From an uncultured Elusimicrobium sp. (GTDB lineage Bacteria > Elusimicrobiota > Elusimicrobia > Elusimicrobiales > Elusimicrobiaceae), in assembly GCA_937891135.1 (NCBI GenBank), contig CALAFB010000090.1:1-25533 (forward strand): a stretch of DNA of 25,533 nt, written 5' to 3'. Positions 7,669 through 14,187 of this stretch are shown here, in pieces. The notes under the pieces are model-generated. The model did not search any database and was not told where the DNA came from. It worked only from the letters and a program-made list of their open reading frames with translations. Within the stretch, counting starts at the first letter, position 1. Each line of letters starts with the position of its first letter. Both the position numbers and the translations under genes were made by a program.

Positions 7669-8271
7669 CTATTTTTTCAAGTTTACCGGTTCGGCAAACT
7701 GGAAGTTCAAGAAACCCATGACCGTTAAGCAGTACGCAAACGGCTGGGTAATGTTGATGTAGTTGTGCCAAATTTGAAATTCGCTGTGTTTTTCTACGCC
7801 GCGGATTTCCAATTCGTGTTTGAGCGACTTGTTAAGCCACATATGTGCGTGGCCTTCGGCAATTTCATCATCAATGGGCGTATCAAAATATTCTACATAC
7901 TCGGCTGCCCAACCGCCGATCAGCTGACCCTTTTTATCTTTCCCCCAGCAAACGCCAACACCAGTGGCGATAGCTTTGTGGTCCTCGATGCGGGCCCCGT
8001 TGCCGGCCATAATTACTTCTAATACCGCCCCGTGTTTGAAGTATTTGGTTACTTGGTCCACAGGGACAATGTTGCCGTATAATTCCTTCGGCAATACCGA
8101 GGTATACGGGACAATGTTAAAGTTTTCCACCTTAGCTTGCAAAAGCGCGGAGTCATAACAAAAGGTTTCAAACGGCTGGGGCGGAATACCGTCGGCTGCT
8201 TGTCCGGCACCGCCTGAAATAAACGCTAACGTAGGATAGCGTGTTCCTAATACTAATTCGTTTTTTTCCAT
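7669..8271 (-). CDS. aaxB: Pyruvoyl-dependent arginine decarboxylase, AaxB-like
   Basis: 200-residue proenzyme that self-cleaves to form a pyruvoyl cofactor and decarboxylates arginine to agmatine and CO2. The likely cleavage site is T57-S58 in NIVPYTSVLPKELYG, where Ser58 would become the pyruvoyl group of the alpha chain. The preceding YDSALLQAKVENFNI and following GAVLEVIMAGNGARI blocks fit the family. Length is close to the ~195-residue Chlamydia enzyme. The start has AAGGAG upstream. It sits 17 bases after the porin stop and 10 bases before the antiporter start, the same order as Chlamydia aaxA-aaxB-aaxC. Together the three genes consume protons and deplete arginine. Confidence 0.9.
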   Translation of the reverse strand: MEKNELVLGTRYPTLAFISGGAGQAADGIPPQPFETFCYDSALLQAKVENFNIVPYTSVLPKELYGNIVPVDQVTKYFKHGAVLEVIMAGNGARIEDHKAIATGVGVCWGKDKKGQLIGGWAAEYVEYFDTPIDDEIAEGHAHMWLNKSLKHELEIRGVEKHSEFQIWHNYINITQPFAYCLTVMGFLNFQFAEPVNLKK

Positions 8272-8288
8272 ACAGTTCTCTCCTTTAA

Positions 8289-9518
8289 TTATAATTGAAC
8301 AGTTGTGCGTAAACCGACAACCGTCATAAATTCATTCTTGGAGTTGAGGCCCGCGCGCGGATAAATTTGCAAGTCCGGCGTAACGGTTACTAACTGCCCA
8401 ATGCCCCACACCCACGCTATTTCCAGCGCGGTTTCCGACGAGCGCACAAACCCGGGGTTCCCCAGTCCGTCGGCACTCAAGCGGTTATACGCTACGCCGA
8501 GTAAAATAGCATCTTGGCTATTGCGTTTGAGCGGGTTTAACAACGCACCGCCTAATACGTAGGAATTTTTAACACCCGTTACGCCGCCGGTGGAACCGTT
8601 GACACGCCCAAACACGGCCCATTTTTCACCCACGTTTTGCTGCATATTAAAGGACCAACCGTTTACGTTGACGGGCTGTTGCTCTACAGCCGGTTGATAA
8701 TAATAAAGTACACTATACTGCCCGGCACCGATTTTGAAATCCGGCGTCCACGACAGCGAACCAAATCCGGTATATTCCCCGCTAAACGCGTCATCCAGTT
8801 CAATTTGCTGCCCGGTTACATTGGTAGCATCTTGATAGCCCGCTGCCACGGTAAATTCTTTCGTTTGTGCTTGCACATAAGCCCCGAACGAAGCCGACGG
8901 ATACGCCGATGTGGCATTTTGCGAAAGCGCATAATTCATCAGGCCCGTTTGCTGGTTATCTAAATACGTCGTACCGTCAAAGTTATACAGCGGATATTGC
9001 CCGATGGTTACGCTGAGCCAATTTAAATCTCCGGGCAGCGTATGCGTATAGGAAAATTGGGAGAAAAATTCCTGGTTCCCGGCATAATCGTTAAATGCGA
9101 CGGCCGTATTTAAACGGTTTTGGATGTACGCGGCTTGCGTGCCCCAATACCGCACAAACGTATAGTTTACATTTAATTGCCCTGCACCGAACGTATCATC
9201 TTTAAATAAATTCCATGTTAAATACGGGTAATACACCCCTTGGATAGCAGTTTGTTTTCCGTTGGGTGCGCCGCGTTGGGCCAAGTAAGAAACATCTACG
9301 CCCACATCTAACCCAATATGATTGGCAGCGTGTTTGGCATCGGCCCAGGTTTTTTCAAGGGCGTTTTCGGCCTCGTCTAACGCCAAACGGCGGTTGTGGA
9401 TACGCTGTTCGTGTTTGGCGGGGGTTAATGTATGGCTTTCAAAAGGAACAGATTGCGCTACAGCGGGCACGGCACACAAAAGGCCAAAAACCGCCAGCGC
9501 GGTGCTGGTTTTTTTCAT
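8289..9518 (-). CDS. aaxA: Outer-membrane porin, AaxA/OprB-like
   Basis: 409 residues. A signal peptide spans 1-21 (MKKTSTALAVFGLLCAVPAVA, cut before QS). The mature protein starts with a charged alpha-helical stretch (HEQRIHNRRLALDEAENALEKT), then alternating beta strands typical of a barrel (AGQLNVNYTFVRYWG, SVTIGQYPLYNFDGTTYLD), and has the OprB-like feature of an N-terminal domain plugging a 16-strand barrel. It ends in ...RTTVQL rather than the usual terminal Phe. ATG 9518 is preferred over the open frame back to 9563 because GAGGAG sits 5 bases upstream and the signal peptide begins there. As first gene of the arginine operon it likely lets arginine across the outer membrane. Porin family is sure; the aaxA assignment rests on context. 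Confidence 0.83.
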   Translation of the reverse strand: MKKTSTALAVFGLLCAVPAVAQSVPFESHTLTPAKHEQRIHNRRLALDEAENALEKTWADAKHAANHIGLDVGVDVSYLAQRGAPNGKQTAIQGVYYPYLTWNLFKDDTFGAGQLNVNYTFVRYWGTQAAYIQNRLNTAVAFNDYAGNQEFFSQFSYTHTLPGDLNWLSVTIGQYPLYNFDGTTYLDNQQTGLMNYALSQNATSAYPSASFGAYVQAQTKEFTVAAGYQDATNVTGQQIELDDAFSGEYTGFGSLSWTPDFKIGAGQYSVLYYYQPAVEQQPVNVNGWSFNMQQNVGEKWAVFGRVNGSTGGVTGVKNSYVLGGALLNPLKRNSQDAILLGVAYNRLSADGLGNPGFVRSSETALEIAWVWGIGQLVTVTPDLQIYPRAGLNSKNEFMTVVGLRTTVQL

Positions 9519-9574
9519 AACACTCCTCAGATTGATTGGATTGGAAGTAATAGCAGGAAGCAAGAACTAACTAG

Positions 9575-9603
9575 AATATACTAAAAATGAACAACGGGTG
9601 CAA
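9575..9603 (-). promoter_or_regulatory. Promoter of the aaxABC-like operon
   Basis: On the minus strand TTGCAC (9598-9603), a 17-base spacer and TATATT (9575-9580) lie about 57 bases before the porin start. It diverges from the promoter of RNA copy B, whose -10 is 27 bases away. Confidence 0.65.
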
Positions 9604-9627
9604 CCTTATTTTTTACGTAGGAAATTA

Positions 9628-9636
9628 TGTTAAAAT
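9628..9636 (+). promoter_or_regulatory. Extended -10 promoter of RNA copy B
   Basis: TGTTAAAAT (TG at 9629-9630, TAAAAT 9631-9636) is in the block ATTATGTTAAAATA, which is repeated exactly before copy C and nearly so (ATGTTACAAT) before copy D. No -35 consensus is visible in any of the three, so recognition probably rests on the extended -10. Confidence 0.6.
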
Positions 9637-9642
9637 AGTAGG

Positions 9643-9890
9643 GTAGTACCTAAAAATTTTATTCTGTTTTTGGAACCGTTTAAGAAACGGATCGCTCTAT
9701 CAAGGGCTTTCTATCACTCCAAAAATAACTACCATAGATACTAGACTAACGGCTTAATTACCCGTTTGTTTAGTGTTTAGCGTTTATCGTTTTCGGTAAG
9801 CCACGGCTGTTATGGATTGAGTGAGTGATAGAAGCTTAGTCGTCTCAGCCGTTTTGCATACGTTCTCCAAAGGCAGGTAAATTGAAATTA
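9643..9890 (+). ncRNA. Structured RNA copy B (pseudoknotted leader of pilin B)
   Basis: P1: 9665-9674 (TGTTTTTGGA) with 9718-9727 (TCCAAAAATA). P2: 9676-9681 (CCGTTT) with 9685-9690 (AAACGG). P4: 9741-9752 (CTAGACTAACGG) with 9762-9773 (CCGTTTGTTTAG), 11 of 12 pairs. P5: 9784-9789 (TTATCG) with 9794-9799 (CGGTAA) over a TTTT loop. P6: 9803-9808 (ACGGCT) with 9847-9852 (AGCCGT). Pseudoknot: 9708-9717 (TTTCTATCAC) in the P1 loop with 9825-9834 (GTGATAGAAG) in the P6 loop, 10 pairs including one G-U. The tail TTCTCC(A)AAGGCAGG is shared with copy C. No terminator separates it from the leader ORF, so it probably acts as a cis leader. Ends are estimates. Confidence 0.8.
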
Positions 9891-9897
9891 AAAGTAG

Positions 9898-9926
9898 GTC
9901 AGGTGTAAACCTGACAAATTAAGGAG
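9898..9926 (+). promoter_or_regulatory. GNRA hairpin plus Shine-Dalgarno before leader ORF B
   Basis: Perfect 7-bp stem GTCAGGT (9898-9904) / ACCTGAC (9909-9915) closed by a GTAA tetraloop, then AAGGAG (9921-9926) five bases before ATG 9932. The same hairpin and AAGGAG recur at 25399-25427, so the unit is conserved. Confidence 0.75.
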
Positions 9927-9931
9927 AATGT

Positions 9932-10678
9932 ATGATGAAGCAAAAAATTACCCGGCAGGGAAATACGCAAAATGGAAATGTGGTTATTTGTCCCCCCTGT
10001 GGAGAAAATGTCGCGCAAGCGACCAAAGAGGGGCAAAATTGGAAAAAATCCTTATGCCCCCACCTAATAGCGGTACTCCCTCAAAGCGGAAAAACTAATT
10101 TTCTTTGGCACTACGTGCCACTTCCCCCACACAGGGGGGAAGATAATGAGGCTATGACTTCATTACCCCAAGAGAGGGAGATGACGACACGCGGGTTTAC
10201 ACTTATTGAACTCCTCGTCGTCGTACTCATTATTGGCATCCTCGCCGCTGTGGCGTTGCCGCAGTACCAAAAAGCCGTAGAAAAAGCCCGATCCAGTGAA
10301 GCGCGTGTTGTATTAGACAGTATGTATAAGAGTTGGCACTTATGTGTGCTAGAAGGGAAGGATGGCCGTACATGTGGGAAAAGCATACTTGCTTCGGGTC
10401 AGATAGATATACCGGGTACAGAAGTGGGAAATTGCCATACCTTGTTTGGGGTGTCTGATCCGGACATATATCCCTCTCCGTGTTACCGAACAACCGATTG
10501 GATATACGGTGTTTTCCACGGTTCACATGTAGATCTTTTCGCACATCGCTTGTCTAAAGACTATGAGTTAGAAAAACAAATAGTCCTATATGACGATATG
10601 ACCCCCAACGAACCTATTATGTGTTACGGTGAGGATTGCGTCAGCATCTGTGGCTTTAGTAATTGTGAATTAGATTAG
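9932..10678 (+). CDS. Type IV pilin-like protein B with long in-frame leader
   Basis: The frame from ATG 9932, which has the best ribosome-binding site (AAGGAG, 5-base spacing), is 248 codons. Its first 88 residues (MMKQKITRQGNTQNG..., CPPCGEN..., LPPHRGEDNEAMTSLPQ) are encoded by the conserved leader and the 190-base cassette. The pilin proper starts after them: G|FTLIELLVVV at residues 88-98, hydrophobic helix, then a ~140-residue variable tail with about nine cysteines (CYGEDCVSICGFSNC). A normal prepilin leader is 5-15 residues, so translation for the pilin probably (re)starts at ATG 10154 (MTSLPQEREMTTRG|F, aligned with the start used for pilin A) or ATG 10181 (MTTRG|F). Whether the upstream part is a separate leader peptide or an N-terminal extension is open; in copy A the frame is broken. 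Codons in the pilin N-terminus are GC-richer than in pilin A. Confidence 0.75.
   Translation: MMKQKITRQGNTQNGNVVICPPCGENVAQATKEGQNWKKSLCPHLIAVLPQSGKTNFLWHYVPLPPHRGEDNEAMTSLPQEREMTTRGFTLIELLVVVLIIGILAAVALPQYQKAVEKARSSEARVVLDSMYKSWHLCVLEGKDGRTCGKSILASGQIDIPGTEVGNCHTLFGVSDPDIYPSPCYRTTDWIYGVFHGSHVDLFAHRLSKDYELEKQIVLYDDMTPNEPIMCYGEDCVSICGFSNCELD
9983..10172 (+). repeat. 190-base palindrome-rich cassette, copy 2
   Basis: Second copy of the cassette at 5453-5642, same length, 12 substitutions. It keeps the GTCGC-GCAA-GCGAC hairpin and the CTTCCCCC...GGGGGAAG stem; the loop of the latter differs (ACACA against ACGCT). Confidence 0.85.
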
Positions 10679-10704
10679 TCCAGGGCAATATCTTAAGGAA
10701 GTGC

Positions 10705-10740
10705 ATACCCCCCGCACTAGTTACTTGTGCGGGGGGTTAT
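10705..10740. terminator. Bidirectional terminator between pilin B and dnaJ
   Basis: Perfect 10-bp GC-rich stem CCCCCCGCAC (10708-10717) / GTGCGGGGGG (10727-10736) with a 9-base loop, flanked by AT pairs. It can serve both convergent genes, although the T tract is poor. Confidence 0.75.
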
Positions 10741-10763
10741 ACCTAGTAGCTAAAGGGGCTGTA

Positions 10764-11879
10764 TTATTTTCCAAACAAGTCTTGCAAGAAACTCTTTTTG
10801 CCGCTGGTTTCGGCCGCTAGTGCCTCTAAGAGTTCTTTTTGCTTGGCCGTCGGTTTGGTAAGCACTTCAATTTTTACGTGGATGAGCAAATCCCCAAACC
10901 CCTTTTTGCCGAGTTTGGGCATCCCGTTGCCTTGCACTTTAAGCACTTCGCCAAATTGCGTACCTTTGGGAATGGTTACTTCCATTTCTTTTCCTTCAAT
11001 CGTAGGCACTTTAATCGTCCCACCCAATACGGCTTGCGGATACGTAATGGGTGCGTCAATAATTAAATTATCCCCGTCCCGGCGGAAAATTTTGTGTTCT
11101 TTTACGTGCACTTCCACATACAAATCACCAAAGCCACCGCCGTTTTCGCCGATGTCCCCACCGTTGGAAACGCGCAACGTAACTCCCGTACGCACGCCGG
11201 ACGGAATTTTTACGGTAATTTTTTCTTTGACACGTTTATGTCCGCTGCCGTGGCACTCACTACACGGTTTTTCCACCACCGTTCCCCGGCCGCCACAATC
11301 GGGGCACACTTGGCGCATACTAAAAAATCCTTGCCGGTACGTTACCTGGCCGGACCCGTTACACGAGCGGCATGTCTTGCGCTGGGAACCTGCTGCCGCG
11401 CCGGAGCCGTCGCACGCGCTGCAATTATCTAAGCGCGTATAATCTACGGGCACCTCTTTGCCTAAGAAGGCTTCTTCCAAGGTTAGGGTAACGTCCAACT
11501 TTAAATCTTCGCCGCGGGTTACGCGCGGGCCACGGTTATGGGCCCCGCCAAAGCCGCCGCCAAAAATATCGCCAAATACGGAACCAAAGATATCGTTAAT
11601 ATCTCCAAATCCGCTAGCGTTAAACCCGCCAAATCCACCCGCGCCGTTTACGCCTTCGTGACCGTATTGGTCATACATTTGTTTTTTTTGCGGGTCCGAT
11701 AAAACGGAAAACGCCTCATTTACTTTTTTAAATTGTTCTTCGGCTTCTTTGTTGCCCGGATTGCGGTCCGGGTGGTATTTCATGGCCTGCCTGCGGAAGG
11801 CCGATTTAATTTCAACCTCGGTCGCGTTACGCTCAATCCCAAGGACGGTATAATAATCTTCTTTCATAGTTGTAGGCAT
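10764..11879 (-). CDS. dnaJ: Chaperone DnaJ (Hsp40)
   Basis: 371-residue type I Hsp40 that delivers unfolded proteins to DnaK and stimulates its ATPase. It has an N-terminal J domain with the HPD tripeptide at 36-38 (YHPDRN), a Gly/Phe-rich linker (GGFGGFNASGFGDIND and GGGFGG), then four zinc-binding CxxCxGxG motifs (CSACDGSG, CRSCNGSG, CPDCGGRG, CSECHGSG) and the C-terminal substrate-binding domains. ATG 11867 (MKEDYYTVLG) is an alternative start four codons in; neither start has a clear ribosome-binding site. dnaK and grpE are not adjacent. A CIRCE-like inverted repeat upstream suggests HrcA control. Confidence 0.97.
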   Translation of the reverse strand: MPTTMKEDYYTVLGIERNATEVEIKSAFRRQAMKYHPDRNPGNKEAEEQFKKVNEAFSVLSDPQKKQMYDQYGHEGVNGAGGFGGFNASGFGDINDIFGSVFGDIFGGGFGGAHNRGPRVTRGEDLKLDVTLTLEEAFLGKEVPVDYTRLDNCSACDGSGAAAGSQRKTCRSCNGSGQVTYRQGFFSMRQVCPDCGGRGTVVEKPCSECHGSGHKRVKEKITVKIPSGVRTGVTLRVSNGGDIGENGGGFGDLYVEVHVKEHKIFRRDGDNLIIDAPITYPQAVLGGTIKVPTIEGKEMEVTIPKGTQFGEVLKVQGNGMPKLGKKGFGDLLIHVKIEVLTKPTAKQKELLEALAAETSGKKSFLQDLFGK

Positions 11880-11908
11880 ATTGTTGTGATACTATTATTT
11901 TAGCAAAT

Positions 11909-11934
11909 TTAGCACTTACAAAAAAGATTGCTAA
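11909..11934 (-). promoter_or_regulatory. CIRCE-like operator upstream of dnaJ
   Basis: On the plus strand TTAGCACTT (11909-11917), 8 bases, GATTGCTAA (11926-11934). The classic HrcA site is TTAGCACTC-N9-GAGTGCTAA; this has one mismatch per arm and a spacer one base shorter. Position 30-55 bases before the dnaJ start fits a repressor site. Confidence 0.6.
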
Positions 11935-11965
11935 CAACTTCTTGCCTACGCTGTAGTTAAAATAG

Positions 11966-12307
11966 TTACGGTAAATTATAAGCCCACGTAATACCGTCTT
12001 GCCCCGAGAAAGTCCCGTGTATAATTTGTTCGCAATATGCTCCGGGGGCCAAGTTTTCATCAAATAGATATTCGGCGTTAGCCTTGCGTTCAAAACATGT
12101 GATTTCGGGCGAAACCAGACCCAGAGTAGGAGCTTCAAAAACCACGTAAAACCCAGCTCCTTGATATTTACCGGTAATCCGGCCGATACGTAAAATGATA
12201 TAACCGGAGGTTTTTTCTATTTCTAACGCCCATTGTTCGTTGGATTTCGTATCTTTGGCATAGGACGTAACTTTTAAAAGCCACCCGTATTCTGCATACG
12301 GTTCCAA
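11966..12307 (-). CDS. Orphan protein, 5' end uncertain or truncated
   Basis: A stop-free frame of 113 codons with coding-like composition (about a third of codons begin with G) and beta-strand-like alternation (GYIILRIGRITG, AGFYVVFEAP). I do not recognise the family. The only in-frame start near its 5' end is TTG 12307, with no Shine-Dalgarno; the frame remains open about 20 codons further up but has no ATG or GTG. The DNA at the start is nearly identical to the 5' end of structured RNA copy B (see 12250-12321). Either the original gene start was replaced by a copy of that promoter-RNA unit, leaving a truncated gene, or translation starts at TTG on a nearly leaderless message. Confidence 0.5.
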   Translation of the reverse strand: MEPYAEYGWLLKVTSYAKDTKSNEQWALEIEKTSGYIILRIGRITGKYQGAGFYVVFEAPTLGLVSPEITCFERKANAEYLFDENLAPGAYCEQIIHGTFSGQDGITWAYNLP

Positions 12308-12321
12308 AAACAGAGTAAAAT
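12250..12321 (-). repeat. Partial copy E of the structured RNA 5' domain
   Basis: On the minus strand AATTTTACTCTGTTTTTGGA and the following ACCGT differ from copy B at one base. P1 can form: TGTTTTTGG (complement of 12304-12312) with CCAAAGATA (complement of 12250-12258), including two G-U pairs, over a loop about as long as in B. P2 hairpin: CCGTAT (complement of 12296-12301) with ATACGG (complement of 12285-12290). I could not find convincing P4, P6 or pseudoknot partners. It overlaps the 5' end of the ORF at 11966-12307. Confidence 0.55.
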
Positions 12322-12330
12322 TGTATTTAT

Positions 12331-12359
12331 AGTATAATAAAAAGTCTCTAGCGTTTCAA
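12331..12359 (-). promoter_or_regulatory. Promoter upstream of copy E / orphan ORF
   Basis: On the minus strand TTGAAA (12354-12359), 17-base spacer, TATACT (12331-12336). Transcription would start near 12324, just before the conserved AATTTTACTCTGTTTTTGG. Confidence 0.7.
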
Positions 12360-12405
12360 GAGAAAAGAAACCAGGGGGGGAATAATTAAAGATGAAACGG
12401 ATATT

Positions 12406-12909
12406 TTACTGGTACTGAGTAGATTTTTTACCACCGTAATAGGCATACCCCAGGTGGGCTTTAATAAGTTCTTGGGCCAGGTTTTTGCCTTCTCCGTTGG
12501 TTACGTCACACAGTAAACGGAAATATTTATCTCGCCCACAATGAGTAAGCGAAACCGGCCCCCGTGCCAAAAAATCTTTGGTAAATGCTTTGGCTTGTTG
12601 CGCTAATTTTTTTTCACGTTCGGTTTTGCCTTTGATTTCCGGCGTATCTACACCTAACACGCGTACGGGCACTTTTTCACAATATACGGCTAGGGAACAA
12701 TTTAGGTTGATTTTAAACGTATCCCCGTCGTATACAGACGCGATAGATACATTGTCAAAACTAGCAGGAGTTTGTGTGTTTTCATCATTGGACAACGGTT
12801 TGCCTTGCTGTTGCATGAAATACAAAATGACTGTAATAATAACCGAGGCCCAAAATTTAATTTGTTTATTGGACAATTTCTTACTACGGCGTGAAGAACG
12901 AGGCGGCAT
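12406..12909 (-). CDS. Membrane-anchored SNase-like (thermonuclease family) nuclease
   Basis: 167 residues. A basic N-terminus and one hydrophobic helix (about 18-33, IKFWASVIITVILYFM) precede a staphylococcal nuclease domain. Active-site positions are preserved: DGDT (61-64), R83/D88/E91 in VRVLGVDTPEI, and R131 in GRDKYFRLL. It probably degrades nucleic acids on the outer face of the inner membrane, a location inferred from the anchor. It starts one base after the kinase stop codon with no strong ribosome-binding site, so translation is likely coupled to that gene. Two cysteine pairs in the domain (C71/C77, C124/C134) could form disulphides in the periplasm. Confidence 0.85.
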   Translation of the reverse strand: MPPRSSRRSKKLSNKQIKFWASVIITVILYFMQQQGKPLSNDENTQTPASFDNVSIASVYDGDTFKINLNCSLAVYCEKVPVRVLGVDTPEIKGKTEREKKLAQQAKAFTKDFLARGPVSLTHCGRDKYFRLLCDVTNGEGKNLAQELIKAHLGYAYYGGKKSTQYQ

Positions 12910-12910
12910 A

Positions 12911-13783
12911 TTACGGTACCAAAATGCGCAGGGCCCGCGGATCCATAGTAACTTCTAAATGTCGGGCTGTTTTGCGCGGTTCTCCGTCTATGTGATACAA
13001 AATTTCTTGGTCGCTTTCTACAACCGCGCTGCGGATTTGTGCCGTAGCCGTTAACCCAAACGGAGGTACCTGCCCCGCAAAAAAGAACGGTAACGCCGCT
13101 ATTACCTTATATTTGGGTAAATCGTTGACAATGACCATATCTAATTTCCCGTCGGCAATACCCGCTTTGGGCGCAATAATAAAATTACTGCCGTATTGGC
13201 GGCTATTGGCAAATACCAACGTCAGCGGAGCCCAACGGTGTGTTTTGCCGTTTAATATAACGCGGATTACCGGCGGTTTGTATTTAAAGAAGGTTTGTGC
13301 CGCTAATTTAAAATACGGCAGCATACCACGTTTCCCATTTTGGGCCTGTTCCATAAATTTCCAAGCAACAACGGCTTCTATCCCTACGCCGGCTACATTT
13401 AAGAATAGCTCTCCGTTTGCAAACCCTACATCACAGGATTGTGCCACAGCGTTCTTTAATTTTTCAAAAGATTGCGTAAGCGTGCCCATCATACCGATTT
13501 CACGTGCAAACCCGTTGCCGCTTCCAAAGGGAATTACCCCTAAAGACGTTTGGGTATGTAAAAGCCCGCGTGCTGTTTCATTTACGGTTCCGTCTCCCCC
13601 AACTGCTACTACGGCATCCATCCCCTTTTCGGCGGCTTCTTGTGCCAGTTCGGTAGCGTGGCCAGGGCGTTCGGTTAAACATACTTCGGCCTTCTCAAAA
13701 TGAGCCAAAATTTGATCTTTTAAAACACCGGGGTCCATTTGGCGGTTGCCGCTAATTGGGTTTACAATAAAGCGAATTGTCAT
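12911..13783 (-). CDS. Diacylglycerol kinase-family lipid kinase
   Basis: 290-residue member of the DagK/YegS/BmrU family of soluble ATP-dependent lipid kinases. The nucleotide-binding GGDGTVNE lies at 62-69 and PFGSGNGFAREIG follows at about 85-97; the C-terminal half is the beta-sandwich domain (APKAGIADGKLDMVIV, HIDGEPRKT). The likely substrate is diacylglycerol, made when lipoteichoic or periplasmic glycans take headgroups from phospholipids, but some relatives act on sphingosine or undecaprenol, so the substrate is open. The start overlaps the stop of the upstream membrane-protein gene by four bases (ATGA), which suggests translational coupling. Confidence 0.88.
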   Translation of the reverse strand: MTIRFIVNPISGNRQMDPGVLKDQILAHFEKAEVCLTERPGHATELAQEAAEKGMDAVVAVGGDGTVNETARGLLHTQTSLGVIPFGSGNGFAREIGMMGTLTQSFEKLKNAVAQSCDVGFANGELFLNVAGVGIEAVVAWKFMEQAQNGKRGMLPYFKLAAQTFFKYKPPVIRVILNGKTHRWAPLTLVFANSRQYGSNFIIAPKAGIADGKLDMVIVNDLPKYKVIAALPFFFAGQVPPFGLTATAQIRSAVVESDQEILYHIDGEPRKTARHLEVTMDPRALRILVP

Positions 13784-14124
13784 AATTTTTTTAACACCTC
13801 TGCCGGGGGGATTTTATTCAGTTGCAACAGCGCATCATGAATGCGTTCGTTTTTTAACAGTTGGCATCCCAGTCCTGCTATTTTGGCGCCGATTCCGGCT
13901 ACCACCACCATAAACAGTACAAACAACCCCACATTTACCAGGGTATTGATGGTGTCCATGGGTAATTCTACTGGTCCTGCCTGTGTGTGAAGTTGCATCT
14001 TTTGCGCTTGCACGAAAGCAGGCACTTGTCTGCTTTCGGCAAATACCTGGTACATACTATGCAAGGAAAAACAAATAATGAGTATCCCTGTGCACAACAA
14101 TAAGTAACTGAAAATCTTATACAT
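13780..14124 (-). CDS. Small two-helix membrane protein, unknown function
   Basis: 114 residues, not recognised. Two hydrophobic segments are seen (about 4-22, FSYLLLCTGILIICFSL, and 61-82, VNVGLFVLFMVVVAGIGAKIAG) with a hydrophilic stretch between them. The start at 14124 is chosen over the ATG five codons earlier because GGAG sits 5 bases before it. It is the first gene of a unit with the lipid kinase (4-base overlap) and the SNase-like protein. Its promoter shares a palindrome with alaS. Confidence 0.75.
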   Translation of the reverse strand: MYKIFSYLLLCTGILIICFSLHSMYQVFAESRQVPAFVQAQKMQLHTQAGPVELPMDTINTLVNVGLFVLFMVVVAGIGAKIAGLGCQLLKNERIHDALLQLNKIPPAEVLKKL

Positions 14125-14147
14125 AGTTTCTCCACGCATAGGATAAT

Positions 14148-14167
14148 GGTATAATTTATATTATACC
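14148..14167. promoter_or_regulatory. Palindromic divergent promoter of alaS and the membrane-protein operon
   Basis: GGTATAAT-TTAT-ATTATACC is a perfect 8-bp inverted repeat. It supplies a consensus TATAAT -10 to both strands (14150-14155 plus, 14160-14165 minus). No good -35 boxes are seen on either side. A single dimeric regulator bound here could control both directions. Confidence 0.65.
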
Positions 14168-14187
14168 TATTTTATAGCGAGAATTTT

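Noticed and set aside
9519..9563. 15-codon extension of the porin
   Set aside because: It would bury the signal peptide; GAGGAG precedes ATG 9518 and the upstream part holds untranslated leader and promoter.
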